In this document: positions 12,111 through 22,967 of the stretch, one piece after another
Numbering within the stretch: the stretch's first letter is position 1
How the letters are laid out: each line of letters starts with the position of its first letter
Assembly (NCBI GenBank): GCA_029204225.1
Contig: CM055114.1
Coordinates: forward strand, 18,432,540 to 18,496,539
Reading direction: 5' to 3'
DNA length: 64,000 nt
DNA from: Diphasiastrum complanatum
Lineage: Eukaryota > Streptophyta > Lycopodiopsida > Lycopodiales > Lycopodiaceae
Notes under the pieces: model-generated
Told to the model about the DNA's origin: nothing
What the model saw: only the letters and a program-made list of their open reading frames with translations
Databases searched by the model: none
Position numbers and translations under genes: made by a program

Positions 12111-13384
12111 ATGGCTTCCAATGGTGGGATCATGTTAGAAACTAATGATAGGTTGAGCTCATCAAACTACTCTACTTGGAAAGTGAGGATGGAGTCCTTT
12201 CTTGAGTTGAATGAACTCATGGACATAGTTGCAGGAACTGAAGAGAGACCATCCACAGTTCAAGAGCAACAAAGATTTGATAAGAAGACTAAAAGGGCTC
12301 TTCATATCATTAAAATGAATGTTACCACTAAACTTCTCAAGGAAGTTGGTAAAAGTCAAAGTGCAAGTGAGGCATGGAATGCCTTGAAGAAGCTCTTTGA
12401 ATCAAAGTCCACATCTAGGGTATTGACCCTAAGGAGGCAAATATTTTCTAGTATACAAAGAGAGGGAGAAAGTGATCATGCATTTGTCTTGAGGGTTAAG
12501 TCCTTAAGTGATGATCTAGCATGCATTGATGAAAGCATAAAAGATGGTGAAATAGTCCAGGTTATGTTGAATGGTTTGCTAGATGAACATGCTAACCTTG
12601 TGCAAAGTTTTTCCATTCAAAGAGTCTTGCCAAGTGTGGTTGACTTGCAAGAAATCTTATTGGCTGAAGAACATAGGTTGCAATCAAAGCTTGATGGTGC
12701 ATTCTTGCAAGGTGGAGGTGAAGAGGCTTTCTTCACAAAAGGCAAAGTCAAAGGCAAAGGTAAAGGCAAACGAAAATGGTCCAAAGGTGGTAACTCGGAT
12801 CATGATGATCACTGTTCCTCCTCCTCTTCTACTTCTTTTAGAAAGAAAGATAAGTCAAAGTTCAAGTGCTTTTACTGTGGGATAAAAGGTCATTCTGCAA
12901 ATGAATGTCATAAGAAGCAAAGTAATGAAGGTAGCAAGCAAAACAACTTTTGTACTTTGAATGAGGATCTAGATTCTTGTGATTCTCTCATGATCTGTTC
13001 TTCAAGTCTAATGTCAAGTAGAAGTGACAAGGATTCATGGTGGATAGATAGTGGATCTAGTTCACACATGACTACTCACAAGGAGTTCTTTACTTCTCTT
13101 ATGTTGGAACCAAGAAAATGGTTCACATGCCAAATGGTGGTGAGTGTATGATCAAAGGTATTGGCTCAATTCCTATTTACCTTTCTACTAATAGGAATGC
13201 AAGGCTTGATGGTGTTCTTTACATTCCTTCACTTTCAAGGAATTTGCTAAGTGTTAGTCAAATGTTAAAGAAAGGGTACAAGACAAAGTTTGTTGGGGAT
13301 GTTTGCTTCATTACTAAGGGAGATGTCTTGATTGCTAGGGGCAATAGACAAAGTAGACTTTACAAGCTTGATGCATTTGTTATG
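12111..13384 (+). pseudogene. Copia gag-protease, one frameshift
   Basis: A gag of about 300 residues starts at the ATG at 12111. Its parts in order are the capsid-like domain (residues ~1-200), a Lys/Gly-rich linker (~210-235), a CCHC zinc knuckle CFYCGIKGHSANEC (~263-276) and the aspartic-protease motif WWIDSGSSSHMT (~307-318). A frameshift near 13120 moves the frame, and the protein continues with the usual post-protease segment (VLYIPSLSRNLLSVSQM). Gag packages the RNA and the protease cleaves the polyprotein. Apart from that frameshift it is well preserved, so this is one of the younger copies. The usual GAG-pre-integrase and integrase do not follow; an unrelated coding segment begins near 13385. 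Confidence 0.88.
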
Positions 13385-15200
13385 TCTAACAAGAGGAATG
13401 AAATGAATGTTGGTGGTTCTCTCAACTTTCAAAAGTCAATTCCCAGCATCAATAAGATTGGTAGATCTTATGCAAAGTCTAAAGAGCTTCCTTATGCTAG
13501 ATCTAGGTTGAGATCTAATGAGCTTCTTGGAGATAGTTATTGTTGTGCTAACTTGGCAACTTTTGGTGAATCTATGATCAATGTTTTGGATCCATTGGAT
13601 GGACTAGTGCTACCTACTAGTCAAATGGAGTCATGTGGTGCTAAATTAGTATCATGTTTGAACTCTTCTACTCATAGATTTCCATGTCTTGGTGGCTCTT
13701 CAATGGAACTACATGGCAAGTGCAAAAATGGAAAAGGTAAGAAGAGAGCTAACTTCATCAATGGAGGTGATGAAAACTCTTCTTTGGAAATGCTTGTTGC
13801 TAATGACTTATTTACTCATTTGGAAAAAGATGGTGCTTTGAGCATGTTTGAATAAAAAGGTTCTTTTGCATCTTTATGTGATGAGTCCAAGAAAGTCATT
13901 TGTGCAACAAGTGGTGTCACATGTATTCATAAAGAAAGTAGATCAAAAAGTTCTATCATGAGACTTGGTGAGGAAGATCTCAAGTCAAAATGGAGAGATG
14001 AATGTGAAGTGTTCAAAGTAGGATGTACTTTGAATGATGCTTTTGTGAATGATAGTGAGGGTGGGTTCATTATCATTACCTATATCATTGATTAGAAGTC
14101 CAGGTTTGACAAGAAAAAGTACTTCAATCATTCTTATGTTGAAGGTACTATGTATTCTTTTCATGTCTTCTAATGTTCGAGATTCTTCCATTTCTTATTA
14201 TGCAACTATCAAGAGGGAGATTGCTAACTTTTGTGGTGTGATCATTAAGAGGGAGTATTGTGAAAGAAAGGGCAAAGGAAGAGTGACTCTTGGGAAGATC
14301 CAAGGCATGGATCTTACATCTATTCATCAACTCAAAGGATGCTATGATTGTGGTGGAATGTTCATGCATGATCAAGATGGCAAAAGGCTGGATGAAGAAG
14401 ACTACATGAAGCAACTCAAGTGGCAATTTCTTCAAGACAAGGAGGATCTCATTGGTGAGCTCATTGAGAATTGGTTTGAGCTCAAATGGGCTGGTTTGAT
14501 TAGGTTTGATACTCAACTTCATCTACTCTACTTCATGTTGAATAGAATTGTAGAAATCTATCTTTTTGTTTATGATGGTGACATTGATTTCACTAACTAT
14601 AGTGAAAGGTTGAAATCAAGCAATGATTAGATCTTGTGGGATGTTAATCATGTGTTTGAGAGGGTTCAGAGGTTCAGATCTGAATATGTTTATAAATGCA
14701 AAGTCCTTGATGTTTTATTGGAAGATCAAGATGTTGATCTTGAATTGCTTCATCAACACCAAGAGGCAAGTTGCAATTGGAAGCTAGTCAAAATCATCAA
14801 AGGGGAGCCACATGGGCAAAGCATTTTGGATCTATTTTTACAGGTTCTTTAAGGTTCAAGTAAGGTTCTTGGAGCAGCAAGGAAGTGTCCTTTTACTCTA
14901 CGTTACTTGTCTAATCTCATGTATGAACATTGTCATGTGAATGTGTTGGAAGTGCCAAATTCAATGAAACTAGTTCCATAGTTCTACATCCTATGGATCT
15001 TGGAGATGGAATAGTTATCATTGATGGTTTTTATGATCAAGTACATGCATTCATTCAAATCTTGAAAGATATTGAAGTGGTCAATATGTTTACTTTTGAG
15101 CAAAGTTCTAGATCTAGCATTCTAGTGTTGGCAATTGGCAAATTGTTGACAATGTAGGATCAAGGGTTGTATGCAAATCTTGTGGAGATACTTCAAGTAT
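13385..15200 (+). pseudogene. Unrecognised coding cargo of the copia element
   Basis: The copia protease continues in frame (to the stop at 13853, then past it to 14090) into sequence with no LWHxRLGH, integrase, RT or RNase H motif. A second long frame (14049-14852, one TAG at 14628) includes GCYDCGGMFMHDQDGKRLDE and WFELKWAGLIRF. A third (14930-15157) includes DLGDGIVIIDGFYDQVHAF. Amino-acid use looks coding, with acidic and hydrophobic helical segments. The CYDCGGM pair of cysteines is not enough to name a zinc site. It sits where integrase-RT should be and is followed by a polypurine tract and LTR, so it appears to be part of the element. Captured host sequence or fast-decaying element-specific protein are both possible. 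Confidence 0.5.
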
Positions 15201-15640
15201 TTCAAGTTTAGGTTTTTCTCATTCAAATGGAGCAGATAACACATCATTTTGGCATCTATTCACTCAAGGGCTTTCATGGATTGGAGATCTACAAAGCAAG
15301 GTGGTGATGGAGGTTCATTCATGGAGATACATGGTGCATTCACTATGGGCATAGTGGAATGTGGAGGAGGCATGCAAAAACTTGTTGGTTACTTTCAGTT
15401 ACAACTTGTTTGCTGCTGTTTTACAGAGAACTCAAAGGTAGATACATGAAGAAATCCTCTCATTATGATTCTATGTTCTTTTACATGTATCTTGTTCACC
15501 ATTTTATGTAAAATTGATGTAAGAAATAGTGAAGCATCCTATATGGACACTATTATCTATATCAATTATGTTGTACTTCATATTGTACATATTTGGAGAT
15601 CATTCTTAGGTTGGAGCAAAGTAGTGTTGTAGTTAAGTTG

Positions 15641-15649
15641 AAGAGGGAG
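15641..15649 (+). other. Polypurine tract
   Basis: AAGAGGGAG directly precedes a TGTGAAAATTG LTR start. This is the standard primer for plus-strand DNA synthesis in copia elements and fixes the 3' LTR boundary. Confidence 0.8.
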
Positions 15650-16335
15650 TGTGAAAATTGTCAACATTTTCTAGCTAGTTTGAGGCCTAAATTGGCAATT
15701 TGTGTACATAGTTTTGGATCTAACCTTTCACACATGTGAAAGAAGCCTAGATACTTTTATTTTAGTATATATTTCATGTTGAAGAAGTCTCAAATTTCAG
15801 GACCTTTGAAATGACACCAAAATCATGTTGTTTGGACATATAGGCCAAAATTGGCTATTTTAGGCTACTGGTGCCCTAAAATTGGGTCCTAAGTTCTAGA
15901 GAGAGGAGAGAGAGTCATCTCTCTCACCTATATTAGGCTGAAATTTGTGGAGAACAGGTTGGAAAAACTTATTGTATTGTTGAGAGAGATCAATAGATCA
16001 TTGTCACAATTTCTTCCTCCATTGAGAGCATTGTTTTGTGTATTGTCTTCAAGCTTTTGTGTATGATTTTAAGAGGTTTCCAAAAGTGCTAGGTTGCTAT
16101 TGTAGGGCTGGTATGCTATTGTTTTTGGCTGCCCACAATACCTTTTATTAGTTTCTTTTGTCTCTTGAATGCTTTGTCAAGTTCATGTGTATCAAAGGTA
16201 GCATTAGGATGCTTTGCCATTTCTAGCTTTTGTAGCTTGTTGTGCAAAGATCTTAGCCAAGTATTTTGGGAGTTTAGATCCATTTTTTTCATAGTGCAAA
16301 GGCAATGATGTTGAATGTAAATCTTCCTTAGTCCT
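15650..16335 (+). repeat. 3' LTR of the cargo-bearing copia element
   Basis: The left edge is set by the polypurine tract. It contains U3-like A/T-rich sequence, a CTATATTAGG site near 15929 and a run resembling the R region. The right edge is approximate: it abuts a different copia polyprotein at 16350. No matching 5' LTR is visible upstream of 12111, so that end is missing or diverged. Confidence 0.65.
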
Positions 16336-16349
16336 TCTAAGGAGAACCC

Positions 16350-17160
16350 TTGAATTGTGCTAAATCTCTTTACAACAAGTTTCCAAGTGAACCATTGGAT
16401 GGCAAGACAAGTTATCAGGGCCGATTGTTAAGTTGCCTTCATCTTCCAAATGGTAACTCAACATTGCTTAAGAGCGTACTTTATGTGACGAAGCTGACAA
16501 AGAATTTACTTTCTATTAGCAAGCTCACATATCAAGGCTGTAGAGCCTTGTTCAGTGCAAATAAATGTACTATTTTGGATAATGATCGTAATGAAACCCT
16601 CTCTGCTAACAGAGAAGGTAATATGTACATCTTGAGTCATGATTATGCACTTTCAACCAATGTGAGTACTTCAAATGCCCAGTTATGGCATCAAAGATTA
16701 GGACATTTAAACATGAGATCTATCTTGTACATGCATCATAACATCATGGCTAAGGACTTAAATATTAATGCTGCCTCCACTAACATTCGACATGTCTATG
16801 AGATGTGCTTACTAGGAAAACTTCCTAGATCAAGATTCCCAATGGGACAAGCCACTAGAGCTAAGTCCATTTTAGGATTGATACATAGTGATCTGTGTGG
16901 CCTTATGAGTACTCCCTCTCTCAGTTCAACACTATATTTTATCACTTTTATCGATGACTTTTCAAGATTCACCAGCATTATGTTCATCAAGAACAAGTTT
17001 GAGGCATTCAATTGTTTCAAAGAATTCAGACAGTTTACTGAAACACAGACTGGTCAAAAAGTCAAGACCCTACGCACAGATAGTGAGGGAGAGTATATGT
17101 TAGACAAAATGTATGACTACTTATCATCATGCGGCCTTCATCATCAATTCACCACCAGCT
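16350..17160 (+). pseudogene. Copia polyprotein fragment: post-protease to integrase core
   Basis: It opens mid-protein with the post-protease VLYVTKLTKNLLSISKLTYQ. The GAG-pre-integrase motif LWHQRLGHLNMRS and the integrase core follow, with IHSDLCG (first Asp) and LRTDSEGEY (second Asp). The zinc-binding segment has lost its usual CxxC. It stops at 17160, before the catalytic Glu. It belongs to a different copia lineage from the 12111 element. Both ends are truncated, so it is non-functional. The frame is open over 270 residues, which suggests moderate age. Confidence 0.88.
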
Positions 17161-17162
17161 GA

Positions 17163-17524
17163 AGAAAACTGAGTCTGATCGCAGGGCTCCCCGACTTGAC
17201 TACCCGGTGATGGTAATCGTGTTCAGAGATCATTGTTGTGGAATGAAAGGCCAGATAGAGCTGACTGCTTCTCTCTATGGTATGATTCTCTTTCCCCTAG
17301 GGTGTCAAATAAATTATATTGGAGCTCATTCACCAACCATACCACTTTTTGGGTTGCGAGGGGTAATTGCTCCTAAGGGCCAATGTCAGGGAGTGTGCAT
17401 GTATAATTAGGATATGGCATGGGGTTGAATGGCAAAAAATTCTAAAAGCCAAAAGGCTATAAGATCAAAGGGGCTAAGCATTCAAACAATCAATCATCAA
17501 CAAGTGAACACAAATTCAGAAGCA
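17163..17524 (+). other. No gene; probable leader of the next copia element
   Basis: Short frames with no family resemblance. The last ~120 bp (A-rich, ending in a start codon at 17525) look like the leader of the copia gag that follows. No LTR or primer site is visible. Confidence 0.4.
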
Positions 17525-19556
17525 ATGGCTTCAATCGGCAGCATGCATAGTTCTGGATTCATCAGGATCTAACTTTCTAGCATGGAAAGTTAAGACCTCA
17601 TTGATACTAAAGGGTGAAGGTTTATTCCTTTGGATGGCACAGAGGAGATGCCTACAACATCAAGCAAAAAGCTACATGAATGGAGGGAGAAAAATGACAA
17701 GGCAGTAGCCTTGCTACCATCATCCATCGAGGATAGTCTCATACTTGACCTGGCTACACTCTCCAAAGCAAAGGAGATGTGGGATACACTGCTCACGAGA
17801 TTTCAAATGAAATCACACAGTCAAATAATGATGCTGGAAGCTGACAAATCTACAGTGGGATGGGAAAGACCTCACTTCTTTTGTAAGGAAGATGAAGGAT
17901 CTATTCTTGTCACTACACAATTCTAGAGCAGAAAATACAGTGTAAGTTGAGAAGCAGCTCACTTACTTATTGAGAGCCTTATCTAGATCTTTCCAGACAA
18001 CCAGAACCCTGCTCGTGAAAGATCCTACAATGACCCTCGAAAAGGCAATTGTGGAGATTCGAGAGGGATTTGAGACTAGAGAACATCTTGATTACAAGGA
18101 TGGTTCTGACCAGGCCCTCTACGGCAACAAAGAAAAGACAAAGAAACAATTCAAGCCTAAGAGAGAGTCGAATCAAAGGTAGGATTGTGATCAACAAGCA
18201 GAGGGGACCAGCAAAGGCAAGTGGAAGAATAAAGAGAGGTCAAAATAACAAGGTGGTGGAGAAAAGAAGACTTGCGTGAGATGCAGACGAGATGGGCACA
18301 CAGTTGATACATGCTGGCTCAATCCAAAAATTGAAAATATCCACTGCCACAATAAGAGTCATGTAGCCATGGATTGTCGTTTGGACCCAAGAAACAAATC
18401 AGCACAAAACAAACAGGAGAACAACAACAATTTGTCCTATGTCAGGAGCCAGAGAGCTTGAAAATGGGCAAAAAGAGATCGATTCGACCGTCTACATTTG
18501 TGCAGACATGTGTGCAGCGTCAACATCTGACACACATGAGGTGAATCTAGACTCAGGAGCTACCTCACACTTTGTGACATCAAGATGAATTATGTATGAT
18601 TTCCGAAGTGCAGATCCATCAAGATTCATTGTTCTTGGAGATGGATTCAAACATCAAGTGAGTGGTATTGGTTCACTGTGGCTCAACACGAATGACCGAG
18701 ACAGACGACTCGAAGATGTTCTATTCATGCCTACACTGCAGCAGGACTTGCTTTTTGTGACAAGAAAGCTGATGCATGGATGCATGTGACGTTTTCTAAT
18801 GAAGCATGCAACGTTGTTGATGCTAGTACCAGTACCTTGATCACTCAAGGCAGAAGAAAAGATAATCTGTATCACCTGAAGGTATGCCTGCTTGTAGATC
18901 AAGTGCATCAGACTCATGATGATTCGCCAAACACTCTATGGCATACGGGACTATGCCGTATGAACTCAATGGCACTTTACCAAACAAGCCATCATGGAGC
19001 AATAATAGGGGTCAGCATCTCGAATGCAAACAATTTGACCACTTGTGATGCATGTTTGAAGGGTAAGATGTCTCGCACTCCATTTTTCAAAGACTCCTAC
19101 AGAACGACCAAGATTTTGGAGTTAGTGCATTCTGACATCTGTGGGCCTTTCAATGTGATCTCAGTAGGAGGCTCAAAATATTACATAGCCTTCATTGATG
19201 ATTATAGTAAATTTTCTAGAGTGTATTTCATTCAGAATAAGTCAGAAGCATTTGATAAACTCATAGAGTATGTGAATTGGGTAGAGAGATGCACTGGGAA
19301 CAAAGTGAAGCAGATAAGGACAGATCGAGGTGGCAAATACATCTCGAATCGCTTCACTGACTTCTGCAATGATCATGATATCATTCACAGAAGGATTGCA
19401 GCTTACACACTACAGCACAATGGTGTTGCAAAGAGGAAGAATAGAACTCTGATGGAAGATGCCAGATGCATGATGGCCTACTCAAAATCTCCAAGGGTAC
19501 CGTGGGCTGAAGCAGTAACTACAGCCGCATACATCCAGAATAGGACATGGAAGTAG
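17525..19556 (+). pseudogene. Copia gag-protease-integrase, decayed
   Basis: The order is normal for copia. Gag starts near 17525 (FLAWKVKTSLILKGEG seen across frames), then the capsid-like part (ILDLATLSKAKEMWDTLLTRF), zinc knuckle CVRCRRDGHTVDTC at 18274-18315, protease motif NLDSGATSHF near 18547, and integrase core with VHSDICGP and IRTDRGGKY. The third catalytic residue is lost: the usual NGVAERKNRT reads NGVAKRKNRT, a Glu-to-Lys change (GAG to AAG). There are several frameshifts (near 17855, 18780) and stops (18179, 18460). It ends at 19556, where it meets the minus-strand gypsy element, so RT and RNase H are absent. Confidence 0.87.
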
Positions 19557-19616
19557 AAATCATGAAAAAGTCCCCTGAATAAGACTTAGGGATGAGGATG
19601 AGTCACGAGAGGCCAT
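19557..19616 (-). pseudogene. Start of the extra ORF of the minus-strand gypsy element
   Basis: On the minus strand an ATG at 19616 opens M-A-S-R-D-S-S-S-S, matching the extra-ORF start at 1134. The shared tract includes ~70 bp upstream (GAGCAATCTA-AATCACTGCTATCATGGC). It is cut at 19557 by the neighbouring copia sequence. Confidence 0.6.
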
Positions 19617-19721
19617 GATAGCAGTGATTCTAGATTGCTCATGAAGTTTTGAAAATTCTGAAAAATTTCAGCATGAACTTGGTAGCAGGAATCTAGAATG
19701 AATTCGTGGAGAGGATGGGGG

Positions 19722-19733
19722 TGGCCTATATAT
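19722..19733 (-). promoter_or_regulatory. TATA-like site before the gypsy extra ORF
   Basis: The minus strand reads GTCTATATATAGGCC about 110 bp upstream of the extra-ORF ATG at 19616. The position would suit an internal promoter giving a separate mRNA for the extra ORF. No equally clear TATA box is visible in the copy at 930-1134. This is inference from one site. Confidence 0.35.
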
Positions 19734-19979
19734 AGACTTTTTTGGTCAAGAATTCACAACTTCACCCAAAAATCGTCCTCAGTGTCCACGATTTTCTAGT
19801 GAGATTTGTGAATTTTGAGGCACTGTTTTGAGGGTCGATAAATTTTTATAAGTGATTTTTTTGTACAAAAATGAGAGAAATGACTGACAATACAAAAATG
19901 GATTTGATCAGAATTCGCAGAGATGATAGAGAAATCGTGGAGATGATTTTGATTCTCATCAAATTTGCTACAAATTCTG

Positions 19980-20480
19980 TCAAGGAGGATCTGATGCAAA
20001 AAATTGATGTTTTCTATTTATGAAAAGTTTGTCTTTGAGACAGTTGGTCTTTTGAAATCGTTTGGTTCTTTGACAAACATCACAAGTCTTAGTATAGGTG
20101 TGCATATCCTTTAAAAGTGTTGGCCATGCCAAGAGGATTTTCTTAGCAATTATTTCAGAAGAGAAATGACCTGTTCCAACACCTTCATGAGTGAGGGAGA
20201 TGACAAAGGGTATTTCATCTTCAGTAAGACAACATCTAATAATTTCATCTAACCCTTGTTTGTAAAGTTGGCCTACAATTAACGTATAAGATTTGGTTTT
20301 GAGGACCAACGCACGTTGTTCGGGTTTAAATAAGGATGGATCCATCTGCCCTAAACATAAATATTCTGTGATTTCCTTGGCCCAAACGGGTGTAGAGTCA
20401 ACCTAAAATAAGATGGCATCGGGTAAATCATTGTTGACGACTTGATCTGGGGTGGGTAGGTTAGGGACTCGAGATAGATG
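19980..20480 (-). pseudogene. Gypsy integrase zinc-binding domain, truncated
   Basis: The minus-strand frame contains H-E-G-x3-GHFSSEIIAKKILLAWP followed by TCDVCQRTKR: the His-His-Cys-Cys zinc-binding domain at the N-terminus of gypsy integrase. The catalytic core does not follow; sequence below 19980 is leader-like DNA ahead of the extra ORF. The core has therefore been deleted in this copy. Confidence 0.85.
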
Positions 20481-20485
20481 GTCTG

Positions 20486-22000
20486 CTAAAAAATGTTGAA
20501 CTCCCTTTTGAACCACGATCCTAAACTCAAATTCTCAAAGTAATAGGATCCATCGAGTGATATGACCAGTTGTGCAAGTTTTGTTGATGAGATATAGGAG
20601 TGTTTGATGATCAATGAAGAAGGCAAAAACTTTTCCCAGAAGATAATGGCAAAACTTATGAACCGCATATACCATTGCCAAAGCTTCACGCTCGGTAGTG
20701 GTATAGTTGACTTCAGTGGATATCAATTGTCTACTGAGAAATAGAATTGGATAATTCTTTTTGAATGCTCCCGGTTGGGTGAGCACTACTCCAATGGCAT
20801 ACTTGGATGCATTGGTATGCACATGGAATAATTAGGAGCCCGGAGGATAGGTGCATTGGTAAGGGCTTCTTTTAGTTGATTGAATGTGATGCGTTGTTCA
20901 TCAGTCCATTTGGGGAGAACAACTACTTTATAGATTAATCGTGCTTTATTAACGAAGTCTAGAATAAAGCACCAATAGTAGTTGGTGTGGCCAAGGAAGG
21001 AATACACTTCGCGGATGGTACGGGGTTTGGGTAGATTTTGAATGATCAAGATCTTGTCTGGGTCAGTTGCGATGCCATTTTTTGAAATGATATGTCCTAA
21101 CACAATACCATGTGTTACCCAGATTGACATTTTTCAGGGTTCAGGGAGATGCCGAATCGTTGACATTGGATAAAAAATTTCTCAAGCACAAACAGATGTC
21201 ATGATTTTTCTGAATGTGCACCTAAATCATCCAAGTAAACTTCTAGGGTGTCGCTCATCTGTTGAGAAAAGGCAGCCTGCATAACATGTTGGAAGGTGCT
21301 AGGAGCATTACAGATACTAAAAGCCATGACTTTCCAACAGAAGATCCCCCATTCTATGGCAAAAGCAATTTTTGTGTTGATCTTCTTCAGCAATTTGGAT
21401 TATATTGTATCCGCTAAAGCCATCTAAGAAGGAGTAAGCCTCATCTCTTGCTAGATTTTCTAAGATGGATTTTCCAAAAGGTAGTGGAAAATGATCACGT
21501 TCTTTGATGACATTAAGTTTTTTAAAATCAACATAGACGCAAAGTTTTCCATTTTTCTTAGGAACGATGATGATTGGGGAGACCCACTCAGTATGCTCGA
21601 TTTCATAGATGAATCTTGCATCTAAGAGGCATTGTAGTTCTCCTTTGATCTTGGCCTTATAGATCGGATTGCATCTGTAGGGATGACTAGCAGTTGGCCT
21701 CGCACTCGGTTTAAGCAAAGTACAATGCGCAGCTACTTGGGGTGAGATGCCTTTCATGTCTTTATAGGACCACGCAAAGACATGTCTATATTTTTGTAGG
21801 AGTTTTTCAAGCCGTCTACATTGCTCGCGATTGAGATGAGCCCCGACGTGGACAATATATTCATTACTTTCATGTGGCTCGCTCAAGGAAAGAGTGATAG
21901 TTCGGGCAGGGCCTTTGTAGGGCGAATTACCATTTGGCTCACATTGAACTTGGGGTAACTTCAACGGCCGAGATGGTGATTTGGAAGGTTCGGCGGTTGG
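20486..22000 (-). pseudogene. Gypsy reverse transcriptase and RNase H
   Basis: Read from high to low coordinates: the FAWSYKDMKGISP segment before RT, VSPIIIVPKKNGKL and the YSFLDGFSGYNII finger/palm motif (21964-21400), the YLDD active site at about 21225, the thumb (LGHIISKNGI and FLGHTNYYW, 21100-20800), and RNase H (20822-20535). In RNase H the first acidic residue is replaced: H-T-N-A-S instead of the usual T-D-A-S. The later Glu (TTTEREALA) and Asp (FIDHQTL) remain. Frameshifts near 21390, 21180 and 20830 break it. The FAWSYKDM wording suggests the Tat/Ogre-like branch, which often carries extra ORFs; this is family inference. Confidence 0.9.
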
Positions 22001-22617
22001 TGTAGGAACAGAAGCAATCTCAAGAACTTCCCTAACAGTGGTAAGATCGCCAGGTGGTTGAATTTAAAGAGGTTTCTTCATCTTGTCTTTCATGGTGGCT
22101 TCGGAGGTTGTGAGATGTGCGGATGACGAAGTGGTGGCACATCATGGAGGATTTTGTCGTTGATTTGAAAATTTGTTTCCTCCTCACAGAGGTCCCAAGG
22201 ATAGTTTGGTCGTTTGATCCGGTATAGCTTGGTATCATGTTTTTTGATCGTAACTTGGGTGACTAGTTCTACTTTGGTGATTGTTGCGAAAAGGCCTTCA
22301 GTGGAAGGGCCTCCATGTAGTTGAGGATTTGAATATCAGAAATGTCTGAATCTTCTGAGCAATTTTGAATTTGTAAGACATTGTCGTCATCTACGAAAAA
22401 ATCTTTTGATTCATCAGTAGGTAGCCATGCAACATTTAACAACTCATCATTGCGTGGAAGAATATCAATAAAATTGATATTAATGATAGGTGTATCAAGA
22501 TCAGATAATTATTCGTGATCGATCAAGGGAGGAGAGGTACAATCATCCTGATGCTGAGCACAGTAATCAGCATTAACAAAATCAATGGTAGCTAGAATGT
22601 GACTCCAGTTTATAATA
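22000..22617 (-). pseudogene. Gypsy protease-RT linker
   Basis: The minus strand has coding-like stretches (NWSHILATIDFVNADYC, NDELLNVAWLPTDESKDFF) with several stops. It joins the protease part at 26562-26979 to the RT part; the two are separated by the inserted element 22618-26561. The codons on either side of the insertion read continuously (LTK then YTTDIINW). Confidence 0.7.
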
Positions 22618-22967
22618 TCCGTAGTATAAGGGAAGCTCCCTGAGATCCTGCTTACAAGATAACACACAATTGAAAACACACTATGGAGTAACCACCCAAC
22701 CAATTAGAAGCAACCAATCAACCCCCAAGCCAAGGAACAAGACGCATGAATGTAGAGTGAAACTCTGGCAATGAATCCATGATCATAATGAGGAGTAGGG
22801 CGAGTTTGGCCTCTTCTTATAGAGCCATAAGCATCCTGGGCACATAGCCATGTGTAGCCCTAAGTTCTCTATACATAGATTCACCTAGAATAGAGTCCTA
22901 TGCATGGACCAACTATTCATAGAATTGCTATTGATAACTCTACACATGCATACATTGTCTCATACCT
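22618..22967 (-). repeat. 3' LTR of the ORF-less element
   Basis: Direct repeat of 26212-26561. Shared sequence begins at TATAAGGGAAGC and ends at TGTCTCATA on the plus strand. The outer flank is gypsy coding sequence. Confidence 0.85.
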
